The notes under the pieces: generated by a model
Told to the model about the DNA's origin: nothing
The model's input: only the letters and a program-made list of their open reading frames with translations
Database searches by the model: none
Assembly: GCA_947095945.1 (NCBI GenBank)
Contig: CAMUQM010000003.1
Coordinates: 1 to 35,425, forward strand
Reading direction: 5' to 3'
DNA: 35,425 nucleotides
Origin: an uncultured Prevotella sp.
Lineage (GTDB): Bacteria > Bacteroidota > Bacteroidia > Bacteroidales > Bacteroidaceae
Made by a program: the position numbers and the translations under genes
Shown here: positions 7,830 to 16,985 of the stretch, piece after piece
How positions within the stretch are numbered: the stretch's first letter is position 1
How the letters are laid out: each line of letters begins with the position of its first letter

Positions 7830-10800
7830 TTAAAGTTTTACGTTGATACTAAAGCCCAACGAACGTTGACTGGGCTGCATGAAATAATCAAATCCTTGAT
7901 AATATATATCCGTTGAAGGGGTTGCTTCGGGATCAAAAGGTGCTTTACAATACAGCATCAAGAGGTTTCTTGCTGTCAAAGCTACTGACACCTTTGCCCC
8001 ACGAATCAGTTTATCAAAGGTATAACCCAAATAAAGCTCCTTAATTCGGGCGTTAGTAGCACTGTAGACGTACTCATCCCAAATCGGTGTTTCGCCTCCA
8101 ACAACTGTGTAATACTTTTCAGTAGAAACCAACTGATTACCAACAGCAACACCACCATTATTCCTCAGTTCAGCAGTCTTCTTAGAAACGCCATACGAAT
8201 CCATGAAAGCTTGTGTCTGTGATACGCAGACACCACCCAAACGAGCAGATATCAGCATCCCAAGTTCTATTCCCTTCCACGAGAAATTATTATTCAATCC
8301 AAGCTGTGCCTTTGGCAAAACGGAGCCTACCAGCTTAGGTGAAGGCAATTCCATCTGCATCACTTGTCCATCGGTATTGAGTAAAATATTTCCTTGCGCA
8401 TCACGCTTAAAATCAGTAAAAGTATAGAGGTCGCCCATCGTACCACCTTGTGTTAATATCACCTCACAACCATTCAGACCACCTTGTCGCAATGTTTCGT
8501 TAGGATTATCAAGCAATCTTACGATTCGGTTACGGTTCGTACTGTAGGTCATATTCATCGACCAACGAAGATTATTCCACTTCTTGTTATATCCAACACC
8601 CAACTCCAAACCTCTATTTTGCACATCTCCCGCTTGAATATACTCACGATTAAAAGCGCCACCAAGCGTAATCTGGCGAAGGAAAGTTTGATTCTTCGTA
8701 TCCGATTGGTAAAGTGTGAACTTCACGGACAGTGCTTCTTTAAACAAATGTGCCGTCATACCCGCTTCCCATGAGTTCGTGCGCTCAGGGTAGAAGTTAT
8801 CAGGAAACTTATATGTGACCGTGTGATAAGTGCCTGTTGAAGGGATATACTCATAGCGCCAAGCTGAAGAGATATTAGGAGAAATGGCAGAACCCACTGA
8901 AGCCCACGATGTACGGAACTTCAAAAAATTAACAAACTTCGGCAATTTAAGCATCTTTGAAAGAATTGCAGACATCCCCACAGAAGGATAGAAGAAAGAC
9001 TGCTGCGCCGTATTGCTCAGCGAAGAGTCCCAGTCATTACGCCCTGTCACCGTCAGATAGACACGTTCTTGCCAGCCTAACTCCACACTTCCAAGTACGG
9101 AGTGAATAGCATGACGTGTAATATCAAAGATTGGTCGATTATCACTCGACACCCTACTATAGTCGATTCCATTAGGAGTAAAGATATTCGAAGGGGCTTT
9201 TAATCCTCCTTGAAAGCCAGCCACATCATAAGATGTATTAATGAAAGCCGTACCAACATTAGCCACAAGCGACAAGTCGCCCCATCGCTTAGAGACGTCT
9301 GCCATGATATCAGCATAGAAAGAACGGTCATTCACCTTGCAATAACTATAATATCCGTAAGGCGAATGAGCAAAGATATCAAGCGTTGAAGCATATCGCT
9401 TGTCTTCCAATTTATTTACTGCTTCATCCCAACGAAGTCTTCCTTCAAGAGCTAACCAACGTGTAAGATGATACTTTATACCAAGGTCAGTAAGGTATCT
9501 ATTACGCTTCGTTGTCTTCAACATTCGATTAGTAACCCAATAAGGGTTTTGCATCTTCAAGTCATCGCCATAGCGCCAATTCTGCAAATTGATATTGCGT
9601 GCCACATCATAAGACTCAAATTCCTTGATAGCGTTGAAGTTCTCGCCACGTGGGAAAAGATAGACAGATGTCAGTGGATTGAAATATTGTCCCTGTGCCA
9701 ACATATTCCTATCATTTTCTCTAACAAACTTAAAAGAGAAAGTCAGCCTTAACTTATCCTGTAATGCCGAAAAGACATTCTTAAACGTGAGGTTATATCG
9801 TTGAAAATCATTGTTCGGAATAATACCACTCACTGTTGACGAGCCCAAAGAAAGATAGACTTGATTGCGCTCTGTACCTGCCGTTACAGTTGCATTATTC
9901 GTAAAGTTTACTCCCGTACGGAAGAAGTCATTAGGCGTATAGCCACCTGTACCCGACGTATTCTTCGTTCCCCACGACTTCATCTCATTGGTACGATTGC
10001 CGTATTCATTCTGAAAATCAGGCAAAACAAAAGGAGAAAGGAACTGCATACTTGTAGAAAACTCCACCAAAGTTTTCCCTACTCTGCCCGACTTTGTCTT
10101 TATCATCACAGCTCCCTGCGCTGCGGCTGAACCATAAAGAGCAGCTGCAGCAGCACCACTAAGAACCGAAACACTCTCTACGTCATCAGGATTAATATCT
10201 GAAATACCCTCTGCACCGGGTTGTAATGAGTAAATACCACTCTTCACATCATCATTGCTTCGATTATTGATAGGGATACCGTCAATCACATAAAGCGGTT
10301 GATTACTCTGCGCCAAAGACTTCGGTCCACGCATTACCACACGTGCTGCACCACCCATTCCTGCAGCAGACTCATTGACGGAGATACCTGCAACCTTTCC
10401 AACCAAGGCATTCGCAAAGTTGGTCGTCTTCACCTTGTTCAACTCCTCACCATTCATCTGCTTGACATTGTAGTTCAAGGCTGTACGCGAACGGTTGATT
10501 CCTAAAGCCGTCACAAAGACATCCTCCAATTCATAGAGACTCTCATTCAACACAAACAACTGATTATGTTGATTTCCTATACGCTTTTCTATCGTATCGA
10601 AACCTATACAAGAAATGACCAAAATAGGATTGGGACTGTCTGATTTCAAGACAAACTTACCCTCTAAATCTGACATAGCACGTACCTTAGAACTCCCCTT
10701 TACTATGATGGTTGCACCAATAAGAGGATTACCCGACACATCTTGCACCTGCCCATTGAAGGTGTAAAGCGCTGGTGTAACTGTCTGTTCCGCCCTACGT

Positions 10801-11168
10801 TGTTGCAAAATAGCTTCTGCACCACCTGCTTCTCTACTCTGAACAGCTGGCTTTTCTTTCTTTAGATAGATAATATTATCGATGATTTTATAAGTAATCC
10901 CTGTGTTTTCAAAAAGCCTATTCAGCACAAAATCAATAGGCAAATTACTTATAGAGACAGCGTTAATCTTCTGCTTCCCAAGTTCATCATCATAAAAGAA
11001 ACGATACTTAGTCTTCGACTTAATACGCTGAATTACAGTTTTTAAATCTGTTTGATTTGTTGTTAGTGATACCTGTGCAGAAGCACTATGTACACCCATC
11101 AGCAAGAGAAAGGCACACATGAACGTTCTAAGAGAAAGTAACACTTTCAGACAACCAGCTATCATCAT
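7830..11168 (-). CDS. SusC/RagA-type TonB-linked outer-membrane transporter with STN domain
   Basis: Outer-membrane beta-barrel that imports a glycan or peptide with its SusD partner, energised by TonB-ExbBD. Order of parts: signal peptide (about 1-32, ending SASAQ); STN/secretin-like domain (about 34-104: VSLTTNQTDLKTVIQRI ... IIDNIIYLKK); carboxypeptidase-regulatory-like domain (137-215: FNGQVQDVSGNPLIGATIIV); plug (about 220-360, with ALVGKVAGISV and YVIDGIPINNRS); then a long barrel ending QRSLGFSINVKL with an aromatic/hydrophobic terminal strand. The STN domain is the part that in other TonB transducers contacts a FecR-type anti-sigma factor, and a sigma/FecR pair is encoded divergently 257 bases away. 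Length 1112 is typical for an STN-bearing SusC. Confidence 0.95.
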   Translation of the reverse strand: MMIAGCLKVLLSLRTFMCAFLLLMGVHSASAQVSLTTNQTDLKTVIQRIKSKTKYRFFYDDELGKQKINAVSISNLPIDFVLNRLFENTGITYKIIDNIIYLKKEKPAVQSREAGGAEAILQQRRAEQTVTPALYTFNGQVQDVSGNPLIGATIIVKGSSKVRAMSDLEGKFVLKSDSPNPILVISCIGFDTIEKRIGNQHNQLFVLNESLYELEDVFVTALGINRSRTALNYNVKQMNGEELNKVKTTNFANALVGKVAGISVNESAAGMGGAARVVMRGPKSLAQSNQPLYVIDGIPINNRSNDDVKSGIYSLQPGAEGISDINPDDVESVSVLSGAAAAALYGSAAAQGAVMIKTKSGRVGKTLVEFSTSMQFLSPFVLPDFQNEYGNRTNEMKSWGTKNTSGTGGYTPNDFFRTGVNFTNNATVTAGTERNQVYLSLGSSTVSGIIPNNDFQRYNLTFKNVFSALQDKLRLTFSFKFVRENDRNMLAQGQYFNPLTSVYLFPRGENFNAIKEFESYDVARNINLQNWRYGDDLKMQNPYWVTNRMLKTTKRNRYLTDLGIKYHLTRWLALEGRLRWDEAVNKLEDKRYASTLDIFAHSPYGYYSYCKVNDRSFYADIMADVSKRWGDLSLVANVGTAFINTSYDVAGFQGGLKAPSNIFTPNGIDYSRVSSDNRPIFDITRHAIHSVLGSVELGWQERVYLTVTGRNDWDSSLSNTAQQSFFYPSVGMSAILSKMLKLPKFVNFLKFRTSWASVGSAISPNISSAWRYEYIPSTGTYHTVTYKFPDNFYPERTNSWEAGMTAHLFKEALSVKFTLYQSDTKNQTFLRQITLGGAFNREYIQAGDVQNRGLELGVGYNKKWNNLRWSMNMTYSTNRNRIVRLLDNPNETLRQGGLNGCEVILTQGGTMGDLYTFTDFKRDAQGNILLNTDGQVMQMELPSPKLVGSVLPKAQLGLNNNFSWKGIELGMLISARLGGVCVSQTQAFMDSYGVSKKTAELRNNGGVAVGNQLVSTEKYYTVVGGETPIWDEYVYSATNARIKELYLGYTFDKLIRGAKVSVALTARNLLMLYCKAPFDPEATPSTDIYYQGFDYFMQPSQRSLGFSINVKL

Positions 11169-11229
11169 GAAATCAGCTCAAATAGTATTAATTTTACAAT
11201 ACACTAATAAGAAATTGAGTTTAGATACA

Positions 11230-11250
11230 CAAAGATAATCAATTATCTTT
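11230..11250 (-). promoter_or_regulatory. susC -7 element overlapped by a 20-bp palindrome
   Basis: On the minus strand 11237-11230 reads TATCTTTG, a -7 match about 60 bases before the susC start. The same bases form half of an inverted repeat, AAAGATAAT-CA-ATTATCTTT (11231-11250), with perfect 9-bp arms. A protein binding there would cover the promoter. The region is AT-rich, so chance cannot be excluded. Confidence 0.45.
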
Positions 11251-11323
11251 ATTTAATAAGGTAGCCTTACCTCCATTTCACATAAATTAACCCCTCCATT
11301 CGTCTTAACAAGTATAAAAAGTG

Positions 11324-11331
11324 TATCTTTG
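11324..11331 (+). promoter_or_regulatory. -7 promoter element of the ECF sigma factor gene
   Basis: TATCTTTG matches TAnnTTTG and lies 94 bases before the sigma factor ATG. No clear -33 TTTG is visible at the usual distance. Confidence 0.5.
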
Positions 11332-11425
11332 TTCATAAATATTAAAAATATCCTGCTAACACCATCGCAAAGAGTAAAAATGTAGATAGGATAGAACCAG
11401 ATATAGCAGGGTTCAAAAATAGACA

Positions 11426-11950
11426 ATGACATTACCAGAACAAAGGTTCCGACAGATATTTAGGGCTTTATATCCCTCTCTCTCTTTCTATGCCACTCGT
11501 CTTGTACAAGATGATGAGGCAGAGGATATCGTACAGGAAGCTTTCATGGAATTATGGAAACGCAAAGAGGATATTGAGGATGAAAGCCACATTAAGGCTT
11601 TCCTCTATCGTATTGTCTATACCCGCGCACTCAATGTCATTAAGCACCGTACCGTTGTCAACAACCATGCCGACAGCGTAAAGAAAATTACTCAGTTCAA
11701 GTTAGACTATTATAACCCAGAGGCTAACGACGTGATGGGCTATATTGAAGGCTTGGAAACAAGAAAGCAAATCAATGATGCAATCGGAGAACTTCCTGCC
11801 AAATGTCGCGAGGTTTTTATATTAAGCTATCAGCACGACAAGAAAAACAAAGAGATTGCAGAGCAGTTAGGCATTTCGATTCGTACTGTTGAAGTACATT
11901 TATACAAGGCTTTAAAGACCTTAAGGACAAGACTAAAACGTCACACATAG
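11426..11950 (+). CDS. ECF-family RNA polymerase sigma factor
   Basis: Sigma-70 family factor of the extracytoplasmic-function class that would direct RNA polymerase to its target operon. Region 2 is at about residues 8-75: RQIFRALYPSLSFYATRLV, DDEAEDIVQEAFMELWKR. Region 4 is at about 117-170: LPAKCREVFILSYQHDKKNK, EIAEQLGISIRTVEVHLYKA. No region 1 or 3 is present, as expected for ECF factors; 174 residues is the usual size. It is followed, after a 308-base gap containing a palindromic repeat, by its probable FecR anti-sigma factor, and faces susC divergently. That layout (fecI-like, fecR-like, STN-SusC) is the standard trans-envelope signalling set in Bacteroidota. The target is inferred from proximity. 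Confidence 0.95.
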   Translation: MTLPEQRFRQIFRALYPSLSFYATRLVQDDEAEDIVQEAFMELWKRKEDIEDESHIKAFLYRIVYTRALNVIKHRTVVNNHADSVKKITQFKLDYYNPEANDVMGYIEGLETRKQINDAIGELPAKCREVFILSYQHDKKNKEIAEQLGISIRTVEVHLYKALKTLRTRLKRHT

Positions 11951-11984
11951 GGACATTTTCAAGAAGAAAACATCTGCTCGATGA

Positions 11985-12072
11985 AATTATTTTCATGAAC
12001 AGAAATATTTATTTTCACGAACAGAAATATTTTTCTTCATGAAAAGAAATTCTTTTTATCATGAAAATAATT
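11985..12072. repeat. Palindromic AATTATTT-type element between sigma and anti-sigma genes
   Basis: Outer arms AATTATTTTCATGA (11985-11998) and TCATGAAAATAATT (12059-12072) are perfect complements. Between them lie degenerate copies of TTTTCAyGAACAGAAATATTT. A shorter relative with 17-bp perfect arms lies at 16758-16802. It may form a long hairpin in the sigma-fecR transcript. Nothing else is recognisable in the 11951-12258 gap. Confidence 0.75.
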
Positions 12073-12258
12073 CGTCATCAACAATGAGTAAGCTATGGCA
12101 AACATACACTTTAACTGACAAAACAGCATTATTTATAACATTTTTTATTAATTACTATTACGTAAAAAGACCTATAAGGTTGTTATAAGAAATGAGTAGC
12201 AGGAAAACTGCTGGCTAAAAGATTAAAATACAATACGCCTCAGCTGAAACAAAACAGA

Positions 12259-13236
12259 ATGAGTGAAATAAATAACAAGACCATTAAGGACTATCTTGTT
12301 GGCAAGGCAACTGCCAAAGAGATGGAGCAGCTGGCTGAATGGCTGGCACTCTCGGAGGAAAACCGAAAGGATTTCTTCGAGATGGAGTTGGCTTTCCATT
12401 TAGGAAAGAACAACCAGTTTGCTACATCTAAGAAAATCGAAGAAGCAGAGACTAAACTATTTAACCGCATAAAAGAGTACGAAGAACAGACTATAAATAA
12501 GAGCAAATTTCATTTCTTCCGCTATGCTGCAGCAATCATAGCAGCCGTATTATTGATTGGAGGAGGACTCTTTGCATATCTTCACCAGACAGCAGAAACA
12601 ATCACAGTTACTGCTATGAACGAAGTAAAAAAGGTCGTCTTACCCGACAATTCTACCGTATGGCTCAACAAGGGAGCAACCATTAGTTACGCAGACAACT
12701 TTGAAGGCAATGAACGAAAGGTTAACTTAAAGGGCGAAGCATTGTTCAAGGTGACGAAGAACGCAGAAAAACCTTTCATTGTAAGCAGCGATGGTGCATC
12801 AGCCAAAGTATTGGGAACAACTTTCAACTTTAAAGACCAAGCTGCTGATGGAAAAGAAATTATCAGTTTAATAGAAGGAAGATTAGAAGTAACTGGACTG
12901 AACGGAGAAGGAAAGGTTATCCTCCAGCCTAATCAAAAGGCTACTGTCAGCAAGGAGTCTAAAACTATTACAACTGAGAATGGCTATGCACTTGCAGATG
13001 CTGTATGGCGCGATGACATGATTCCATTTAACAATATGCAAATCAAAGAGATTGCCCATATCCTTGAGCAGCTCTACGATTATAAGATTATTGTTAATTC
13101 TAAATTGGACAATAAGAAGACTTATACAGGTGTTATCAAGAGAAATAAGGATATAAGAAATGTTTTAGACGGACTTTCTTATACCATCTCTTTCCATTAC
13201 ACCATCAACAACAAAGAGATAACTCTATCTGAATAG
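12259..13236 (+). CDS. FecR-family anti-sigma factor (DUF4974 C-terminal domain)
   Basis: Inner-membrane regulator that would hold the neighbouring ECF sigma factor until the STN domain of SusC signals substrate. The cytoplasmic N-terminal part (about 1-86) has the anti-sigma look: MSEINNKTIKDYLVGKATAK, EMEQLAEWLALSEENRKDF. A single transmembrane helix follows (about 89-108: YAAAIIAAVLLIGGGLFAYL). The periplasmic FecR domain (about 115-210) has VVLPDNSTVWLNKGATISYA and VLGTTFNF. The C-terminal DUF4974 domain (about 255-323) has MIPFNNMQIKEIAHILEQLY and a final ISFHYTINNKEITLS. Length 325 is typical. It lies 74 bases upstream of the GH2 gene on the same strand, with no terminator seen between them, so read-through is possible. 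Confidence 0.94.
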   Translation: MSEINNKTIKDYLVGKATAKEMEQLAEWLALSEENRKDFFEMELAFHLGKNNQFATSKKIEEAETKLFNRIKEYEEQTINKSKFHFFRYAAAIIAAVLLIGGGLFAYLHQTAETITVTAMNEVKKVVLPDNSTVWLNKGATISYADNFEGNERKVNLKGEALFKVTKNAEKPFIVSSDGASAKVLGTTFNFKDQAADGKEIISLIEGRLEVTGLNGEGKVILQPNQKATVSKESKTITTENGYALADAVWRDDMIPFNNMQIKEIAHILEQLYDYKIIVNSKLDNKKTYTGVIKRNKDIRNVLDGLSYTISFHYTINNKEITLSE

Positions 13237-13310
13237 ATATCAGAGAGAGCTATCTCTTTACTACAAACCGTCTAAATCAATTTCTGAATTTTTCATTACC
13301 TAACATAGAC

Positions 13311-16300
13311 ATGAGAAAACTTTACGCGCTCCTTATCGGAGCACTTACCCCTTTATGTTCGTTTGCTCAGACCACTAATCCAGAGTGGCAGAGTCAGTAC
13401 ACCACAGGTTTGAACAAGATTGAGCCGCATGCTTATGTTCTGCCATATAGCTCGCTTGATAAGTTACAGCAACCCGGAGGCTATGAGCAGTCAGATTATT
13501 ACATGTCGCTCAATGGCAAATGGAAATTTCATTGGACTAAAAACCCAGACAACAGACCAAAGAATTTCTATCAGACTGACTTTGCTGTGCAGAGTTGGAA
13601 AGACATCAACGTACCGGGAAACTGGGAACGTCAGGGCTATGGTTTGCCTATCTATGTAAACGAAACATACGAGTTTGATGACAAACTCTTCCAATTCAAG
13701 AAGAATCCTCCTCTCGTTCCATACGCACAAAACGAAGTTGGCTCTTATCGTCGTACCTTTAAGATTCCTTCAACATGGAAGGGTCGCCGCGTAGTACTCT
13801 GCTGCGAGGGTGTTAAGTCTTTCTTCTATCTGTGGATTAACGGTACCTACGTTGGTTATAACATGGGTGCAAAAATGCCTTCAGAATGGGATATTACAAA
13901 GTATCTGAACGATGGTGAGAACACTATCGCTATGGAGGTTTACCGTTGGGCATCAGGTTCTTATCTTGAGTGTCAGGACTATTGGCGCATCAGTGGTATA
14001 GAGCAGGATGTTTACCTCTACTCTACCCCAACACAGTATATTGCTGATTACAACGTAGCAGCTGGTGTTGATAAGCAGGACAATGGTTCGTTCAATGGTA
14101 ACTTTAGCCTTACTACAAGTATTAAAGGTGCTGGCAACGGCACTATAAGCTATGTTTTGACTGACGAAAAGGGTAACACAGTTCTCTCTGAGGACAAAGC
14201 TATCGGTGCAAAGAACAATGACGAGATGGTGAACTTCACCACAAAGACCGTACAGAACGTTGCTGCATGGAGTGCTGAACACCCAAACCTCTACACCCTT
14301 CTCATCACTTTGAAGGATAAGAATGGTAATGTAACCGAGCAGACTGGTAGCAAGGTGGGCTTCAGAACAATTGAAATTAAGAACAAACAGCTTTGCGTGA
14401 ACGGTACACCTATCCTCGTAAAGGGTGCCAACAGACATGAGCATTCAGAGTTGGGACGTACCGTGAGCAAAGAACTCATGGAGCAGGATATCCGTTTGAT
14501 GAAGCAGAACAACATCAACCTCGTACGTTGTTCTCACTATCCTAACGACTCTTACTGGTACCAGCTATGCGATAAATACGGCTTATATGTCATCGACGAG
14601 GCAAATATTGAGTCTCACGGAATGGGCTATGGTAAGGAGTCTTTGGCAAAGGACAGCACATGGCTCAAGGCACACATGGACAGAACACGCCGTATGTATG
14701 AGCGTACAAAGAACCACCCAAGTATCATCATCTGGTCATTGGGTAATGAGGCGGGCAATGGTGTGAACTTTGAACACACCTACCGTTGGCTGAAAAACGC
14801 TGACAAGACACGTCTTATCCAGTATGAGCGTGCTGAGGAAAACTTCAATACAGACATCTATTGCCCTATGTATCGTTCGCTCGATCACATGAAGGCATAC
14901 GCAAAGCGCACTGACACAACACGCCCTTACATCATGTGTGAGTATCTTCACGCTATGGGTAATAGCTGTGGTGGTATGAAAGACTATTGGGATTTGATAG
15001 AGTCAGAGCCTATCTTGCAGGGTGGTAGCATCTGGGACTGGGTTGACCAGTCATTCCGTGAGCTTGACGAGAACGGTAACTGGTATTGGAGTTACGGTGG
15101 TGATTACGGTCCAAAGGACGTACCAAGCTTCGACAACTTCTGTACTAACGGACTTATTGCTGCCGACCGCACTCCTCACCCACATCTCTCTGAGGTGAAG
15201 AAAATCTATCAGAACATCAAGTCTGAACTCGTTTCAAACGAGAAGGGCATTACAATAAAGGTTAAGAACTGGTTTGATTTCACCAATCTGAATGCTTACC
15301 AGCTCAACTGGCAGATTGTTGATGAGAACGGAAAGGTTGTAACAAAGGGTACACAGCATGTAGATTGTGCTCCGCACGAGACAACGACCATCACGCTCCC
15401 ATCAGTTGTAGCAACTACAGATAAGGAGCAGTACCTCAATCTTGAGTGGTATCCTATCAACGATGCTTTGATTCTCACAAAGAATGATGTTGTTGCATAC
15501 GACCAGTTCCTACTAAAGAAAGCAAACGATTGTACTACCTTCCTCCCACGAGAGAAGCAACGCATGACTTATAAGGTGAACGAATATACTGGCGAGTTGA
15601 CCTCTCTGAAGAGTGGCAATCAGGAGTTCCTCGATGCTCCATTGAGTCTTAGCCTCTACCGTCCAGCTACCGACAACGATGGTCGTGACCAGTTTGGCGT
15701 AAGAGTTTGGCGCAAGGATGGTATCGATTCTATCAGCCAAAAGGTGACAAAGATTACTCGTACGAAGGACGTAACACGTGCTGAAACTGACGTAATAGGC
15801 AAGAAGGGCAACGTAATTGGTAAGGCTGTCTTCACCTACCAGCCACAGAAGAATGGTGCATTGGCTGTAAAGGTTGACTTTACTCCAGACACAGCAGCAG
15901 TTAAGGCACTTGCTCGTCTTGGTCTTACCTTCCGCGTGAAGGACACATTCGGCAAGGTTGAATACAACGGACGTGGTGATGTTGAAACCTATAACGACCG
16001 CAAGGAAGCTGGTTTTATTGGACACTACAAGACGACTGCAGAGGCTATGTTCCACTATTATGTGAAGCCACAGTCAACAGGTAATCGCACAGATGTACGT
16101 TGGATGTCACTCTCTGACACACGTAACTGCCTAATGGTAGCTGCACAGAACCCATTCCAGTTCTCTGTAACTCCATTCTCTGACAGCGTTATCGACCGTG
16201 CGACTCACATCAACCAGCTCTCACGTGACGGTTTACTTACCGTACATTTAGATGCTGCACAGAGTGGTGTTGGCACCGCAACTTGTGGTCCCGGCGTGGC

Positions 16301-16370
16301 AGAGAAGTATCGCGTACCAGTTAAGCCAACAAGCTTCGAATTTGTACTCTACCCTGCTTTGGCTAAGTAA
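13311..16370 (+). CDS. Secreted GH2 beta-galactosidase (LacZ-like)
   Basis: Glycoside hydrolase family 2 beta-galactosidase, exported by an N-terminal signal peptide (MRKLYALLIGALTPLCSFAQ), so probably periplasmic. Domains follow LacZ order: a sugar-binding jelly roll (about 50-235, with VPGNWERQGYGLPIYVN and GVKSFFYLWINGTYVGY), an Ig-like domain, a TIM barrel starting near VNGTPILVKGANRHEH, then a further Ig-like domain and a C-terminal small-chain domain (about 740-1015) found in LacZ but not in beta-glucuronidases. The acid/base is Glu480 in SLGNEAGNG and the nucleophile Glu544 in CEYLHAMGNS. Length 1019 agrees with LacZ. The gene lies downstream of fecR and ends in a strong terminator. 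Substrate preference beyond terminal beta-galactose is not evident. Confidence 0.95.
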   Translation: MRKLYALLIGALTPLCSFAQTTNPEWQSQYTTGLNKIEPHAYVLPYSSLDKLQQPGGYEQSDYYMSLNGKWKFHWTKNPDNRPKNFYQTDFAVQSWKDINVPGNWERQGYGLPIYVNETYEFDDKLFQFKKNPPLVPYAQNEVGSYRRTFKIPSTWKGRRVVLCCEGVKSFFYLWINGTYVGYNMGAKMPSEWDITKYLNDGENTIAMEVYRWASGSYLECQDYWRISGIEQDVYLYSTPTQYIADYNVAAGVDKQDNGSFNGNFSLTTSIKGAGNGTISYVLTDEKGNTVLSEDKAIGAKNNDEMVNFTTKTVQNVAAWSAEHPNLYTLLITLKDKNGNVTEQTGSKVGFRTIEIKNKQLCVNGTPILVKGANRHEHSELGRTVSKELMEQDIRLMKQNNINLVRCSHYPNDSYWYQLCDKYGLYVIDEANIESHGMGYGKESLAKDSTWLKAHMDRTRRMYERTKNHPSIIIWSLGNEAGNGVNFEHTYRWLKNADKTRLIQYERAEENFNTDIYCPMYRSLDHMKAYAKRTDTTRPYIMCEYLHAMGNSCGGMKDYWDLIESEPILQGGSIWDWVDQSFRELDENGNWYWSYGGDYGPKDVPSFDNFCTNGLIAADRTPHPHLSEVKKIYQNIKSELVSNEKGITIKVKNWFDFTNLNAYQLNWQIVDENGKVVTKGTQHVDCAPHETTTITLPSVVATTDKEQYLNLEWYPINDALILTKNDVVAYDQFLLKKANDCTTFLPREKQRMTYKVNEYTGELTSLKSGNQEFLDAPLSLSLYRPATDNDGRDQFGVRVWRKDGIDSISQKVTKITRTKDVTRAETDVIGKKGNVIGKAVFTYQPQKNGALAVKVDFTPDTAAVKALARLGLTFRVKDTFGKVEYNGRGDVETYNDRKEAGFIGHYKTTAEAMFHYYVKPQSTGNRTDVRWMSLSDTRNCLMVAAQNPFQFSVTPFSDSVIDRATHINQLSRDGLLTVHLDAAQSGVGTATCGPGVAEKYRVPVKPTSFEFVLYPALAK

Positions 16371-16395
16371 ATAGCAGATAGCAATACACTATAAC

Positions 16396-16450
16396 AAAGC
16401 CCTGTTCCCTTTGCTTACAATCTGTAATGCAAAAAGGAACAGGGCTTTTT
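16396..16450 (+). terminator. Strong terminator of the GH2 gene
   Basis: AAAGCCCTGTTCC pairs perfectly with GGAACAGGGCTTT around an inner stem (TTTGCTTAC with GTAATGCAAA) and is followed by a short T-run. It begins 26 bases past the GH2 stop. Confidence 0.9.
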
Positions 16451-16757
16451 GCGTTCTGTAGACTTCAACATGATAGTAAACAACCTGCAAGGCATCTACT
16501 AAAAAGCAAAGATACAAAATGAGAAAAGACTGTATAACTCGTTTCTAACGACAAGTTGATGCTACCTCGATAATATATTGAAAAGTAATTAGCGGTCAAC
16601 ACCATTGGTGCTTACCAACAACACAGCATGTGCTGGGCATCAACACATCGATTAAAGATAGAAAAAAGGGGGCGTTATGGTCTTTATACAGAAGATAATG
16701 AAACCCTAATGCCTAACTAAAAAGAAAAAGTTTGCAAGATAGCACACTATAAGAAAT
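16451..16757. other. Non-coding gap with palindromic tandem units
   Basis: No gene is visible. At 16594-16650 there are two or three degenerate units of the form CAACACCATTGGTGCTTACC and CAGCATGTGCTGGGCATC, each partly self-complementary. Similar units occur at 25737-25810. Confidence 0.6.
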
Positions 16758-16802
16758 AATTATTTACGTGAAAAAGAAATATCTGTTTTCACGTAAATAA
16801 TT
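16758..16802 (-). repeat. Perfect 17-bp inverted repeat downstream of the small membrane protein gene
   Basis: AATTATTTACGTGAAAA (16758-16774) and TTTTCACGTAAATAATT (16786-16802) are exact complements with an 11-base loop. It belongs to the same family as 11985-12072. On the minus strand it follows the stop codon at 16816 by 13 bases and could act as a 3' hairpin, but lacks a clean T-run. Confidence 0.75.
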
Positions 16803-16815
16803 CTAAACCGGAAAG

Positions 16816-16971
16816 CTAAAGGAGTTGTGAACCAGTCAAAGCCCAGTAAGCAACACCAAGAATTACTGCTGCTATGATAATACGGAAGATGCAACCAGTT
16901 ATCTTTTTAATAAGATAGATACCGATAACCAAGACAGCAAGTAAGCCGATAAAATATTGTAGATTCTCCAT
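16816..16971 (-). CDS. Small membrane protein, 51 residues
   Basis: A short gene 14 bases downstream of the pseudouridine synthase on the same strand. It encodes MENLQYFIGLLAVLVIGIYL, then IKKITGC, then a second hydrophobic run IFRIIIAAVILGVAYWALTG, ending SQLL. Two transmembrane helices (about 5-21 and 28-46) joined by a short basic turn (IKK, R30) predict an inner-membrane hairpin. Codon use is normal, the ATG has an AT-rich leader as usual in this organism, and a strong inverted repeat follows the stop. I recognise no family and propose no function. The operon-like spacing and clean two-helix pattern support a real gene. Confidence 0.65.
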   Translation of the reverse strand: MENLQYFIGLLAVLVIGIYLIKKITGCIFRIIIAAVILGVAYWALTGSQLL

Positions 16972-16985
16972 TGGATATTATATGA

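Noticed and set aside
13953..16055. Several minus-strand frames of 75-180 codons inside the GH2 gene
   Set aside because: All lie wholly within the beta-galactosidase, and their translations are low-quality and cysteine/valine-rich.
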